Source of the DNA: Betaproteobacteria bacterium
GTDB taxonomy: Bacteria > Pseudomonadota > Gammaproteobacteria > Burkholderiales > SG8-41
Direction: 5' to 3'
DNA: 50,432 bases
Assembly (NCBI GenBank): GCA_023266235.1
Contig: JAHFRL010000020.1
Span: 1 to 50,432 of the forward strand
Shown: in pieces, positions 1 through 12,513 of the stretch
Layout of the letters: every line of letters begins with the position of its first letter
How positions within the stretch are numbered: the first letter of the stretch is position 1
Program-made: the position numbers and the translations under genes
The notes under the pieces: model-generated
Seen by the model: only the letters and a program-made list of their open reading frames with translations
Database searches by the model: none
Told to the model about the DNA's origin: nothing

Positions 1-1
1 C

Positions 2-238
2 AAAGTCTCCGAGATGTATTCAAAGAAACGCAGTCGTAATATCGCGCGCCCCCGGCAGATCGCAATGGCTTTAGCCAAAGAATTAACCCACCTTAGCCTG
101 CCGGACATAGGCGAGGCTTTCGGCGGGCGTGATCATACGACGGTACTGCATGCGTGCCGTAAAGTCGCCGCGCTGAAAGCCTCCAACCACGAAGTTACGC
201 GTGATTTTGACTCGTTACTTAAAGTGCTGCGCTGTTGA
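2..238 (+). CDS. dnaA: Chromosomal replication initiator DnaA, C-terminal end (partial)
   Basis: This is the DNA-binding domain IV of DnaA, which recognises 9-bp DnaA boxes and starts chromosome replication. The reading frame enters from the left edge of the window, so the gene is cut and no start is present. The visible residues include [17 protein letters not shown] followed by the DnaA signature [15 protein letters not shown], the helix-turn-helix that reads the DnaA box. The protein ends LLKVLRC. dnaN follows after 187 bp on the same strand, the usual order. The family identity is certain; only the N-terminal domains (I-III, including the AAA+ ATPase) lie outside the window. Confidence 0.97.
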   Translation, partial: KVSEMYSKKRSRNIARPRQIAMALAKELTHLSLPDIGEAFGGRDHTTVLHACRKVAALKASNHEVTRDFDSLLKVLRC

Positions 239-425
239 TATGTCGCGCGCGGCTTGTGGATATAACCTGAACCGCCATGAACGCTGTTTCTATTAACAAA
301 TGATCCACAAGACATCGGCCACCTTATTCATTTTGGTTTGGCCCGCTCAGCGAGCGCCAGCTTGAGCAACTACAGATATCCACAAAAACCGCGACAGTAA
401 CTATTACTATTAGGACAAACTAGTC
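239..425 (+). promoter_or_regulatory. dnaA-dnaN intergenic region with three DnaA-box-like sites; possible oriC or dnaN control region
   Basis: Three 9-mers each differ by one base from the DnaA box TTATCCACA: the complement of TGTGGATAT at 255-263, TGATCCACA at 301-309, and ATATCCACA at 376-384. An AT-rich stretch (about 396-421, with repeated CTATTA) lies next to the last box and just before dnaN. Box clusters beside dnaA often mark oriC, but they can also autoregulate the dnaA-dnaN operon. Upstream sequence that might hold the main origin is not in the window. Confidence 0.45.
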
Positions 426-3982
<3,557 letters not shown>

Positions 3983-4032
3983 CAGAAATATAAGACCGCA
4001 GGCGCCGGATCGGTTGAAGAGCAGCAAGCCGA

Positions 4033-6588
4033 TCAGGTCGCGAGGGCTTTGCGCGGCTTGGCCGCGGGCTGGGGCTTCGCCGCTTTGGGCTCGCGCGGAG
4101 CGAATTCGAAAGTCACCTTGCCGTCGGCGCCACGCGCCAGGAACGCCGAGAACGGGCGCCCCTTCTTGGAAATGAAGCGGTGCAACAGGTCGGTCTTGCC
4201 GGTGGCGAGCAGCTTCTTCATCTGCTCGGGCTCGATCGGTCGTTGCAGAATAATTTTTCCGGAACGGAAATCGCAGCTGCGCTTGGCCCCGACTGCTTTT
4301 TCGCATAAATAGGCCACGCCGTGGCTGAATACCCGGCTGCCGCATTTGGGACAGGCCCCGAGCGGGCGCTGGTCTGAAAAATCGACCGGCGCGGCATCAG
4401 CGTCATTGCCGTTCTGGCCGAAGTCGAATTCGGTCTTGAATTCGGGGCTCAGCTTCAGCAGCGCGATAAACGGTTTGCCCATGCGGCTGCGGAAACCTTG
4501 CAGCGGGCCGACGCTGCGGTTGGTAATCAAGGCTTCGATCTCCGCCGGCTCGAGCTGGCGGCCAGCCATGATTTTCCATAGCGCGAAGTCGCACTTCTGG
4601 CACTGGTATTTCTTGTAGTTCTCCTTGATCACGCCGCCGCATTTCGGGCACGGCGTCTTGAGCGTCGAGAAGTCGCCGGGTACCGTATCGCTCTCGTGTT
4701 CCTTGGCGCGCTCGACGATGTGGCGCGTCATGTCGGCGATCTGCTTCATGAACTGGTCACGCTTCAACTTGCCGTGCTCCATCTGCGACAGCTTGTACTC
4801 CCACTCGCCGGTCAGCTCGGGCGAGCACAGCTCGTCGATCTTGAGCCCGCGCAGCAAGGCGATTAACTGGTCTGCCTTGGCGGTGGGCTGCAGCTCGCGG
4901 CCGTTGCGGTGCACATATCTTTCGTAGATGAGGCCCTCGATGATGGTGGCGCGCGTCGCGGGTGTGCCGAGCCCTTTGGCGCGCATGGCTTCACGCAGCT
5001 CCTCGTCTTCCACCAGCTTGCCCGCGCCCTCCATCGCCGAGAGCAGCGTCGCTTCGGTGAAACGCGCGGGTGGCTTGGTCTGCAGCGCGGCGACCGTGAT
5101 TTCGGCTGCGCGCGGCGATTCCTTGCCGGCCACCGGCACCAGCGCCGGCGCGTCGTCGGTTTCGGCTTCCTTGCCGTAGATCTCGAGCCAGCCGGCGTTC
5201 ACCATAATCTTGCCTTCGCTCTTGAAGGGCTCGCCCTCGACGCGGGTGATGCGGGTCGTGATCTGGAACTCGGCCGCCGGGAAAAATACGGCCAGAAATC
5301 GCTTGGTCACCAAATCATATATTTTGGCTTCGGCGTCGCTCAGATGTATGGGCGCGATCGAAGTCGGGATGATGGCGAAGTGGTCTGAAATCTTGGCGTT
5401 ATTGAAAATGCGCTTGTTCGGCCGCACCCACTTGCCGGCGAGGATCTTTTTCACGAATGGCCGGTATGGCGCATCGAGCGCCTGCATCGCCGCCGTGACG
5501 GTGGGCAGATAGTCCTCGGGCAGCGCGCGCGAGTCGGTCCGTGGATAGGTCAGAACCTTGTGTTTTTCATACAGCGCCTGCGCGATCGACAGCGTGGTTT
5601 TCGCCGAAAACCCGAAACGGCCGTTGGCGTCGCGCTGCAGGCCGGTGAGGTCGTAGAGCAGCGGCGAGAGCTGTGTCGACGCCTTGCTTTCTTCCTCGAC
5701 GGCCCCGGCCTTGCCCTCGCACTTGGCGCGAATGGCGTCGGCGCGCACCCGCTCCCACAGGCGCTCGGCCTTGAGGTCGCCGTCATCGGGCTTTTTTTCG
5801 CGGCTGAATTTCTCGTCGAACCAGCGGCCCGCGTACTCGCCGGCCTCGGCCGCAAACGTCGCGTGGACTTCGAAATAATCGCGCGCCACGAATTTCCGGA
5901 TCTTCTCCTCGCGCTCGACCAGGATCGCGAGCGTCGGCGTTTGCACCCGTCCGACGGTGGTGAGATGGAAGCCGCCCGACTTCGAGTTGAACGCCGTCAT
6001 CGCGCGCGTGCCGTTGATGCCGACCAGCCAGTCGGCTTCCGAGCGGCAGACTGCCGCGTCCGCGAGCGGCAGCATCTCCTTGTCGCCACGAAGTTGCGCG
6101 AAGCCTTCGCGGATCGACGCGGGAGTCATCGACTGCAACCACAGCCGCTCAACCGGTTTCGACGTCTTGGTGTGGCGCACGAGGTAGCGGAAAATCAATT
6201 CGCCCTCGCGGCCGGCGTCGCAGGCGTTGACAAGACCGGTAACATCCTTGCGCTTGAGCAGTTTGGCGAGCAGCTTCAGGCGTTCTTCGGATCGTTCGAT
6301 CGGCCGCAGATCGAAATGCGGCGGAATCATGGGCAAATGCGTGAACGACCACTTGCCGCGCTTGACCTCGAATTGTTCCGGCACCACGAGCTCGAGCAGA
6401 TGGCCGACCGCCGAAGACAGCACGCAGCCGTCGCTTTCGAAATAGTCGCCGTGGCGCGTGAAGCCGCCCAGCGCGCGCGCGATGTCATTCGCGACCGCGG
6501 GCTTCTCGGCGATGATGAGCTTCTTGCCCGCGGGCGCGGCGGCCTTCGTGACGCCAGATTTTTTGGCGGCGATTTGTTTTTTGGGCAT
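4033..6588 (-). CDS. topB: DNA topoisomerase III (type IA topoisomerase)
   Basis: A type IA topoisomerase of about 851 residues, which relaxes or decatenates DNA through a 5'-phosphotyrosyl link. The N-terminal TOPRIM domain begins KKLIIAEKPAVANDIARALGG and contains NACDAGREGELIFRYL. The active-site segment LTYPRTDSRALP places the catalytic tyrosine near residue 348. The C-terminal part has two zinc-ribbon-like segments (CPKCGGVIKENYKKYQCQKC and a second CPKCGSRVF) plus topoisomerase C-terminal repeats, then a Lys/Ala-rich tail. The start at MPKKQ (6588) is preferred, because a basic N-terminus follows at once; an upstream ATG at 6618 is also possible. The gene lies downstream of dprA, where related genomes often have topA. 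Confidence 0.92.
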   Translation of the reverse strand: MPKKQIAAKKSGVTKAAAPAGKKLIIAEKPAVANDIARALGGFTRHGDYFESDGCVLSSAVGHLLELVVPEQFEVKRGKWSFTHLPMIPPHFDLRPIERSEERLKLLAKLLKRKDVTGLVNACDAGREGELIFRYLVRHTKTSKPVERLWLQSMTPASIREGFAQLRGDKEMLPLADAAVCRSEADWLVGINGTRAMTAFNSKSGGFHLTTVGRVQTPTLAILVEREEKIRKFVARDYFEVHATFAAEAGEYAGRWFDEKFSREKKPDDGDLKAERLWERVRADAIRAKCEGKAGAVEEESKASTQLSPLLYDLTGLQRDANGRFGFSAKTTLSIAQALYEKHKVLTYPRTDSRALPEDYLPTVTAAMQALDAPYRPFVKKILAGKWVRPNKRIFNNAKISDHFAIIPTSIAPIHLSDAEAKIYDLVTKRFLAVFFPAAEFQITTRITRVEGEPFKSEGKIMVNAGWLEIYGKEAETDDAPALVPVAGKESPRAAEITVAALQTKPPARFTEATLLSAMEGAGKLVEDEELREAMRAKGLGTPATRATIIEGLIYERYVHRNGRELQPTAKADQLIALLRGLKIDELCSPELTGEWEYKLSQMEHGKLKRDQFMKQIADMTRHIVERAKEHESDTVPGDFSTLKTPCPKCGGVIKENYKKYQCQKCDFALWKIMAGRQLEPAEIEALITNRSVGPLQGFRSRMGKPFIALLKLSPEFKTEFDFGQNGNDADAAPVDFSDQRPLGACPKCGSRVFSHGVAYLCEKAVGAKRSCDFRSGKIILQRPIEPEQMKKLLATGKTDLLHRFISKKGRPFSAFLARGADGKVTFEFAPREPKAAKPQPAAKPRKALAT

Positions 6589-6721
6589 CAGAGATTTGTG
6601 ATAAAAGTCACGGCGCATGGCCGGCTCAAGAGAGCGCAAGATGATAAGAACAAAAATCCGGCAAGGCAAGCCCGCTCAACAATATGTTGCTGGAACGCCG
6701 CAGCGTACGGCTCGCCGCGCG

Positions 6722-7810
6722 TCAACGCACGCGTTGGTACTGCCCGCCGGGTAAAGTCTCGATTAGGCCATGCAATTCAAGCTTCAGCAGCAACGCGGCA
6801 ACCGTGTCCACGCCCAGGCCAGCGCGCGCGCACAGACCGTCCAGGCTGCTCGGCTCATATCCCAACTGGTCGAGCAGCCGCGCCTCGTCTGCATCGAGTT
6901 CGGGCGCGGCGCGCGCAGCGGGAGCAACCGCGGCCAAATTGAGTTCCTCGAGGATGTCGTTGGCGCTGTCGACCAGCTTTGCCCCCTGCTTGATCAGCGC
7001 GTGGCAGCCTTTCGCGAGCGGCGAATGGATTGATCCCGGCAGCGCGAACACTTCGCGCCCCTGCTCGTTGGCAAGCCGCGCCGTGATCTGCGACCCGCTT
7101 TGCAACGCAGCTTCCACCACCAGGCAACCACGGCTTATGCCGCTGATCACGCGATTGCGGCGCGGGAAGTTACTGCCGAGCGCAGGCGTGCCGAGCGCAA
7201 ACTCCGAGACCAGCGCACCCTGCGCGGCAAGCTGATGCGCGAGCTCCCGGTTGCGCGCCGGGTAAACGACGTCCAGCCCGGTGCCGACGACGGCGATGCT
7301 GCTCGCCGCACCGGCAAGCCCGCCGCGGTGGGCCGCCGCGTCGATACCGAGCGCGAGCCCGCTCACGATCGTGACGCCGGCGTTACTCAACGCGCGCGCA
7401 AACTCTTCGGCATTGGCAATGCCCTGCGCCGTCGCGTTGCGGCTACCGACGATTGCCAACGCCGGTCGATTCAACAGTTCGAGTCGTCCCTTGACGTAGA
7501 GCAGCGGTGGCGGATCGGTAATTTGCAGCAGTAATTGCGGGTATTCCGCGTCGCCGAGGGTGACGAGGTGGTTCGCGGGATCAGCGAGCCACGCCAGCGC
7601 TTGCCGCGCGCCATCGGCGTTGCCGCCGTCGGCGATCAGCGCGGCGATCTCGGCGGCAACGAAACGCTTGAGGTCGGCATCCCGCGCCGCAAGCACCCGC
7701 TCGGGCGGGCCGAATTCGGCAAGCAGCTTGCGCAACGCGGCGGCGCCGAGCCCGGGGATCAGGGCCAGGCGCAGCCAGGCGTCGGCTTCCTTGGGGTCTG
7801 CGGCAGGCAC
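6722..7810 (-). CDS. dprA: DNA-processing protein DprA (Smf)
   Basis: A 362-residue DprA/Smf, which binds incoming single-stranded DNA in natural transformation and loads RecA. The N-terminal helical region (WLRLALIPGLGAAALRKLL) is followed by the Rossmann-like core with PALAIVGSRNATAQG, GLALGIDAAAHRG, NFPRRNRVISG and VFALPGSIHSPLAKGCHALI. The last ~60 residues form the DprA winged-helix domain (DEARLLDQLGYEPSSLDGLC). It follows the LysM gene on the same strand with a 73-bp gap. In many betaproteobacteria a small smg (DUF494) gene sits between dprA and the topoisomerase gene; the 133 bp here cannot hold one. Confidence 0.95.
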   Translation of the reverse strand: MPAADPKEADAWLRLALIPGLGAAALRKLLAEFGPPERVLAARDADLKRFVAAEIAALIADGGNADGARQALAWLADPANHLVTLGDAEYPQLLLQITDPPPLLYVKGRLELLNRPALAIVGSRNATAQGIANAEEFARALSNAGVTIVSGLALGIDAAAHRGGLAGAASSIAVVGTGLDVVYPARNRELAHQLAAQGALVSEFALGTPALGSNFPRRNRVISGISRGCLVVEAALQSGSQITARLANEQGREVFALPGSIHSPLAKGCHALIKQGAKLVDSANDILEELNLAAVAPAARAAPELDADEARLLDQLGYEPSSLDGLCARAGLGVDTVAALLLKLELHGLIETLPGGQYQRVR

Positions 7811-7883
7811 GCAGGAAATGAAGCGAAGGATTGCGGCTGGCCGCCGGCCAATCGAACCGAGCGGCCGGCGTTAGGCGCGGCGC

Positions 7884-9059
7884 TCAGGGATTGGTCGCGA
7901 AGTCAAGCACATTAACCGGCCGATCGGCATTCATGACCAACGCATAGGATGCGCGATCGAAGACGCGGAATACCATCAGCAGTCCGTAGCGCTCGTCGGG
8001 CAGCACCGCCGAAGGCAGATTCGTTTTGTCGTCTTTGTATTGCGCACCAAACGGACCAATACGCCCGTAATTGGGCGAGCCACGCGTCGAGAGCGGCTCG
8101 TTCACGTAATTGGTTTTCGGATTCTTCTCGCTGTAGATGAAACCGGTGCGACCCCACAGCGAGCTCTCGCGCAACTGGTTCGTGGACGCGTTGAGGTTGC
8201 GGTAGATCGCGAGCACATGGCCGGCCTCGACACCGTCGTGCGCTCCCTGGTTGAGCGTGACGATGGAAGTCGGGCCGGCCTCGTAGAGGCTGCCGTAGAC
8301 GCCGATAATGCGCGCATCGACCTTCTTGCCCGGCGCGTGCGGCACGTAGCTGGCGAACGAGATTTCGCGCGGCGCCGGCAGCAAATAATCGCCGGTGTAG
8401 ATTTCAAGCGGCGACTTGACGATCTCGATGGTGCTGATGGCGCCAAACCGGAGGACCTTGGCTTCACCGAGAAAGACCGCCTCGTAGCCCAGCGTTTCCT
8501 GGGTAACGGGATCGACCAGCGCGGAGCCGGTGCGGAAAAGCTGCCAGTAATCACCTTTTTCCTTGGTGACGCCCTGAACATAGGCGACGTTGCCGGCGCC
8601 AAGCGCAACCCGGTTTTCCTGGGTGCGCACGATGCGCGGCGCGTTGGCGAGCTGGTCTTGCGCGATCACCAGCGGTTTGCTCAGGAACGGCTCGATATCG
8701 GCGGTCGGAATCGTCGGCACCGGCGCGGGCGCGCGAGGCGCGGCGCGGACCTGCGGCGACAGCTTGACGGTTTCGGTGCGCAGCAGCTTGAGGCGCATTT
8801 CTTCGGCGGATTTGTCGAGCACGAGGACGTCGCCGGGGTAAATGCGATGTGGGCTGCGGATCTGCTCTTGGTTCATTTTCCACAGCTCGCTCCACTTCCA
8901 CGGGCTTTTCAGGAAGCGTCCGGCGATGCCCCACAGAGTGTCGCCGGGGACTACGACATAGCGGTCGGGAGTGCCCTCCGCCAAATCTTCGGTGGTGGCA
9001 GCCGGCGCAGCTGCAGCCCAACTGCACAATATGATCAGCGATATAATTGACTTACGCAT
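7884..9059 (-). CDS. Secreted LysM-domain protein
   Basis: About 391 residues. A signal peptide (MRKSIISLIILCSWAAAAPA) is followed by one LysM peptidoglycan-binding domain, with YVVVPGDTLWGIAGRFL, WKWSELWKMN and RIYPGDVLVL (roughly residues 34-82). The rest is a conserved C-terminal region without a named catalytic motif. A LysM gene divergent from def and upstream of dprA is a common betaproteobacterial arrangement. Two starts are possible, ATG at 9071 and ATG at 9059; the second puts the charged residues directly before the hydrophobic core and has a GGGG stretch six bases upstream. It probably acts in the periplasm on or near peptidoglycan; its precise role is unknown. Confidence 0.85.
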   Translation of the reverse strand: MRKSIISLIILCSWAAAAPAATTEDLAEGTPDRYVVVPGDTLWGIAGRFLKSPWKWSELWKMNQEQIRSPHRIYPGDVLVLDKSAEEMRLKLLRTETVKLSPQVRAAPRAPAPVPTIPTADIEPFLSKPLVIAQDQLANAPRIVRTQENRVALGAGNVAYVQGVTKEKGDYWQLFRTGSALVDPVTQETLGYEAVFLGEAKVLRFGAISTIEIVKSPLEIYTGDYLLPAPREISFASYVPHAPGKKVDARIIGVYGSLYEAGPTSIVTLNQGAHDGVEAGHVLAIYRNLNASTNQLRESSLWGRTGFIYSEKNPKTNYVNEPLSTRGSPNYGRIGPFGAQYKDDKTNLPSAVLPDERYGLLMVFRVFDRASYALVMNADRPVNVLDFATNP

Positions 9060-9172
9060 CGCGCGCCCCATCTTGATTGCAGGACCTAGTCAGGCCGCTC
9101 GACTCTGAACCGGCCAAAAGCGTCACAGATTAGTTTAAATTGTGCTCCTAGTTTGTTAAATTAGCAAGATTT

Positions 9173-9676
9173 ATGGCCTTGTTGCCTATCCTGCAATACC
9201 CGGATCCGAGACTCCACACCGTGGCCGCGCCTGTGGCGGCAGTAAACGAGGAAATTCGTCGATTAGTCAAAGACATGGCGGATACGATGTATGCGGCACC
9301 CGGGGTCGGGCTGGCCGCCCCCCAAGTCGACGTGTACCGGCGCGTGATTATCATCGACATCTCGGAGCCGCGCGACCAGCTCAGGGTGTTTATCAACCCG
9401 GAAATCGTCGCCAGGAGCGGCGTGTCGGACTGCGAGGAAGGCTGCCTGTCGGTGCCGGGCATCTTTGAAAAAGTGACGCGGGCCGAGCGCATCACGGTGC
9501 GCGCTCTCGACGTCCAAGGGGCGTCGTTCGAGCTCAACGCCGACGGGCTGCTCGCGGTATGCATCCAGCATGAAATCGACCATCTCGAGGGCATAGTGTT
9601 CGTCGAGTATTTGTCGCGACTCAAGCAGCAACGCATCCTCGCCAAGCTCAAAAAACAACAGCGGCAGGTGATGTAA
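9173..9676 (+). CDS. def: Peptide deformylase
   Basis: A 167-residue metalloenzyme that removes the formyl group from the N-terminal methionine of new proteins. All three motifs are intact: GVGLAAPQ (residues 44-51), EGCLSVPG (89-96, metal ligand Cys91) and HEIDH (133-137, ligands His133 and His137, catalytic Glu134). The N-terminus [14 protein letters not shown] is typical. fmt follows 86 bp downstream, so the enzymes that formylate the initiator tRNA and later deformylate the peptide are co-located, as usual. The 5' region (9072-9172), shared with the divergent LysM gene, is AT-rich and must hold both promoters; I could not assign boxes with confidence. Confidence 0.98.
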   Translation: MALLPILQYPDPRLHTVAAPVAAVNEEIRRLVKDMADTMYAAPGVGLAAPQVDVYRRVIIIDISEPRDQLRVFINPEIVARSGVSDCEEGCLSVPGIFEKVTRAERITVRALDVQGASFELNADGLLAVCIQHEIDHLEGIVFVEYLSRLKQQRILAKLKKQQRQVM

Positions 9677-9762
9677 TCGCCCCGCTGCCCGCACCTAACC
9701 ACGGGGAGCGGAGGCTGCGCTTGCGGCGCGAGCGCCGACGCGGAGCCCGGCACCGCCGCTGA

Positions 9763-10683
9763 ATGATGAAGCTGATTTTTGCCGGCACGCCCGAATTCGC
9801 GGTCGTCGCGCTCGACGGACTGCTCGACGCGGGCTTCGATGTCGCGCTCGTTTTGACGCAGCCCGACCGCCCCGCCGGGCGCGGCATGGGTCCGCGGCCG
9901 AGCGCGGTGAAGCGCAGCGCGCTCGCGCGCGGACTGCGCCTGCTGCAGCCGGCCAGTCTCAAGGATGAAACGGTGCAGCAGCAGTTGCGCGCGGTCGGCG
10001 CGCAGGCGATGGTGGTTGCCGCGTACGGATTGCTGCTGCCCGGCGCGGTGCTCACGATCCCGGCGCGCGGCTGCCTCAACATCCATGCGTCGTTGCTGCC
10101 GCGCTGGCGTGGGGCAGCACCGATCCAGCGCGCACTGCTCGCCGGCGACCGTGAGACCGGCGTCACCATCATGCAGATGGATGCCGGACTCGATACCGGG
10201 GCCATCCTGATGCAGGAAAAAATCGCGATTCACGACGACGACACCGCGCAGACGCTGCACGACCGGCTTGCCCGGCTGGGCGCGAGCTGCATCGTGCGCG
10301 CGCTAAGCGGGCAGCCGTCGCCGTGCGCGCAGGACGACGCGGGTGCAACCTACGCTGAAAAAATCTCCAAGGCCGAAGCCATGATCGACTGGTCGCGCAG
10401 CGCGCGCGATATCTGCCGTCAAATTCATGCCTTCAACCCCGTGCCGGGTGCGACGACAACGCTTGGCGCGGCAACGCTTAAAATCTGGCGCGCCCAGCCG
10501 GCGGCGCCGGCGACCGGACCGCCCGGCATGATCTTGAGCGCGAGCGCCCGTGGCATTGTGGTTGCCGCGGGGGACGGCGCTGTCAGCATTGCCGAATTGC
10601 AAAAAGCCGGCGGCAAACGGCTCACCGCCGCCGCGTTCCTCGCCGGCGCGGCGCTCGCGCCCGGCGCGCGCCTCGGGACTTGA
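9763..10683 (+). CDS. fmt: Methionyl-tRNA formyltransferase
   Basis: A 306-residue enzyme that transfers the formyl group of 10-formyl-tetrahydrofolate to Met-tRNA(fMet) for translation initiation. The N-terminal formyltransferase domain shows LIFAGTPEFAVVALDGLL, the variable-loop segment QPDRPAGRGM, the catalytic LNIHASLLPRWRGAAPIQRAL (Asn and His) and GVTIMQMDAGLDTGAIL. The C-terminal OB-like domain includes YAEKISKAEAMIDW. Start codons at 9763 and 9766 are adjacent (ATGATG); the first is used here. Its stop overlaps the TTG start of rsmB, implying coupled translation. Confidence 0.97.
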   Translation: MMKLIFAGTPEFAVVALDGLLDAGFDVALVLTQPDRPAGRGMGPRPSAVKRSALARGLRLLQPASLKDETVQQQLRAVGAQAMVVAAYGLLLPGAVLTIPARGCLNIHASLLPRWRGAAPIQRALLAGDRETGVTIMQMDAGLDTGAILMQEKIAIHDDDTAQTLHDRLARLGASCIVRALSGQPSPCAQDDAGATYAEKISKAEAMIDWSRSARDICRQIHAFNPVPGATTTLGAATLKIWRAQPAAPATGPPGMILSASARGIVVAAGDGAVSIAELQKAGGKRLTAAAFLAGAALAPGARLGT

Positions 10684-11969
10684 GCTTGCTCGAAACCCAG
10701 CGGCTTGCCAGCGCCACTGTCGCCGCAGTCGCCGGCGGCAGCAACTTGAATGCAGCGCTCGCCGCGCTGTGGCCGCGCCACCCGCAGCTCACGTCGCAAC
10801 AGCGCGCCGCGATCACTGATTTGAGTTACGGCACGCTGCGCTTCGGCTTGCGGCTCGAGGCGGTTCTCGTCCAGCTGCTCAAGAAACCGTTGCACGATGA
10901 GGCGTTGCGCTGGCTGTTACTGGTCGCGCTTTTTCAGTTGCTGCACACACGCGCCGCGCCCTATGCCATCGTCGATCATGCCGTACGCGGTGCCGCGCGT
11001 CTCGGTGAACCGCAAGCCGCCGGCTTGATCAATGCGGTGCTGCGCAACTTCCTGCGCCGGCGCGACGCATTGCTCGCCAAGGCGGCGCACACCGAGGCCG
11101 GACGCTATGCCTATCCGCAGTGGTGGATCGACAAACTGCGCGCGCAGTATCCGCAGCATTTCGCGGCAGTGCTCGAAGCGGGCAATCTGCACCCGCCGTT
11201 CACGCTGCGCGTCAACCGGCACCGCATGGCGCCCGACGAATATCTTGCGTTGCTCGCGCAGCATGCCATCGCAGCGTCCGCCGTCGGCGCGGCTGCGGTG
11301 ACACTGGCGCACGCGCTGCCGGTCGCGCGGCTGCCAGGATTCGCTGACGGCGTGGTATCGGTGCAGGATGCGGCAGCGCAGCTTGCCGCGCCGTTGCTTG
11401 ATGCGCAACCCGGCATGCGCGTGCTCGATGCTTGCGCGGCGCCCGGCGGCAAGACCACCCACCTGCTCGAGCTGGCCGACCTCGAACTCACCGCGCTCGA
11501 CAGCGACGCTGCGCGGCTTGCGCGCGTGCGCCAGAACCTTGAGCGTTTGCGGCTGGCTGCCCGGTTGCTCGTCGCCGACGCGCACAACACCGCGGCGTGG
11601 TGGGACGGTAAACCTTTCCAGCGCATCCTCGCCGATGTGCCGTGCAGCGCGTCCGGCGTGGTGCGCCGCCATCCTGATATTAAATGGCTGCGCCGCGCGC
11701 GCGACATTCCACAGTTCGTCGCACAGCAACGGCGCCTGCTCGACAGTCTGTGGCGGTTGCTGGCCAGTGGTGGTAAATTGCTGTATACAACGTGTTCGAT
11801 TTTCCAGGAAGAGAACTCGCTGCAAGTCGCGGAATTTCTGGCGCGCCATGCCGACGCCGAACTGCTGTCGTTATGCGGAGTGAAAACGTTGCACGGGACA
11901 CCTGAAGGCCAGCTGCTGCCGGATAACGAGCATGACGGCTTTTATTACGCGCTGCTGCAAAAAATATAG
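10680..11969 (+). CDS. rsmB: 16S rRNA (cytosine-967 C5)-methyltransferase RsmB
   Basis: A 429-residue SAM-dependent methyltransferase of the Fmu/Sun family. The N-terminal NusB-like domain occupies about residues 1-140 (ITDLSYGTLRFGLRLEAVL, YAIVDHAVRGA). The catalytic domain has the SAM-binding motif LDACAAPGGKTTHLLEL, the motif IV segment ILADVPCSASGVVRRHPDIKW with PCSASG, and LLYTTCSIFQEEN with the catalytic TCS cysteine. No in-frame ATG or GTG occurs near the 5' end. The TTG at 10680, overlapping the fmt stop codon, is the likely start; a TTG at 10686 is the alternative. The 3' end overlaps the DUF4390 gene by 38 bp. Confidence 0.95.
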   Translation: MSLLETQRLASATVAAVAGGSNLNAALAALWPRHPQLTSQQRAAITDLSYGTLRFGLRLEAVLVQLLKKPLHDEALRWLLLVALFQLLHTRAAPYAIVDHAVRGAARLGEPQAAGLINAVLRNFLRRRDALLAKAAHTEAGRYAYPQWWIDKLRAQYPQHFAAVLEAGNLHPPFTLRVNRHRMAPDEYLALLAQHAIAASAVGAAAVTLAHALPVARLPGFADGVVSVQDAAAQLAAPLLDAQPGMRVLDACAAPGGKTTHLLELADLELTALDSDAARLARVRQNLERLRLAARLLVADAHNTAAWWDGKPFQRILADVPCSASGVVRRHPDIKWLRRARDIPQFVAQQRRLLDSLWRLLASGGKLLYTTCSIFQEENSLQVAEFLARHADAELLSLCGVKTLHGTPEGQLLPDNEHDGFYYALLQKI

Positions 11970-12513
11970 CCTGCTGTTTGCGCTCGCCGCGCTTGCGCTG
12001 CCGTTCCTGCCGGCGCCGTCCGCCCAGGCCGAGGGCATTGACGTCCGCCACGCCGCGCTGGTCGCCGGCGAAGAGGGTTATTTTCTCGAGGCCGACTTCG
12101 AGATTGCGCTGAATCCGACGCTCGAGGATGCGCTCAACAAGGGCGTCCCGCTCTATTTCCTGCTCGAATTCGAAGTCATCCGCCCGCGCTGGTACTGGTT
12201 GAACGAGAAAGTCCTCAGCACCCAGCAACAATACCGCCTGTCGTATAACGCGCTGACGCGCCAGTATCGGCTCGGCGTCGGCTCCCTGTTTCAAAATTTC
12301 GGCGCGCTGGCGGAGGCGCTCGACTTTCTGTCGCGCGTGCGGCGCCGCCAGGTACTCGAGACGGGGATACTCGGCAAAGGCAACACCTACACCGCGGGCG
12401 TGCGCATGCGGCTCGACGTGTCGCAGCTGCCGAAGCCATTTCAGCTGAACGCGTTTGCCTCTCGCGACTGGAACTTCGGCTCCGAGTGGCATCGCTGGAG
12501 CGTGACGCCATGA
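11932..12513 (+). CDS. DUF4390 domain-containing exported protein
   Basis: A 193-residue protein with an N-terminal signal segment (LLFALAALALPFLPAPSAQA) followed by one DUF4390 domain. The domain is recognisable from EADFEIALNPTLEDALNKGV, PLYFLLEFEVIRPRWYW, YRLSYNALTRQYRL and the ending FASRDWNFGSEWHRW. The function of DUF4390 is not known. It regularly sits between rsmB and the NtrY-type kinase gene, and here it overlaps both (38 bp with rsmB, ATGA with the kinase), so it probably works with the sensor kinase at the membrane. That last point is inference from context only. Confidence 0.85.
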   Translation: MTAFITRCCKKYSLLFALAALALPFLPAPSAQAEGIDVRHAALVAGEEGYFLEADFEIALNPTLEDALNKGVPLYFLLEFEVIRPRWYWLNEKVLSTQQQYRLSYNALTRQYRLGVGSLFQNFGALAEALDFLSRVRRRQVLETGILGKGNTYTAGVRMRLDVSQLPKPFQLNAFASRDWNFGSEWHRWSVTP

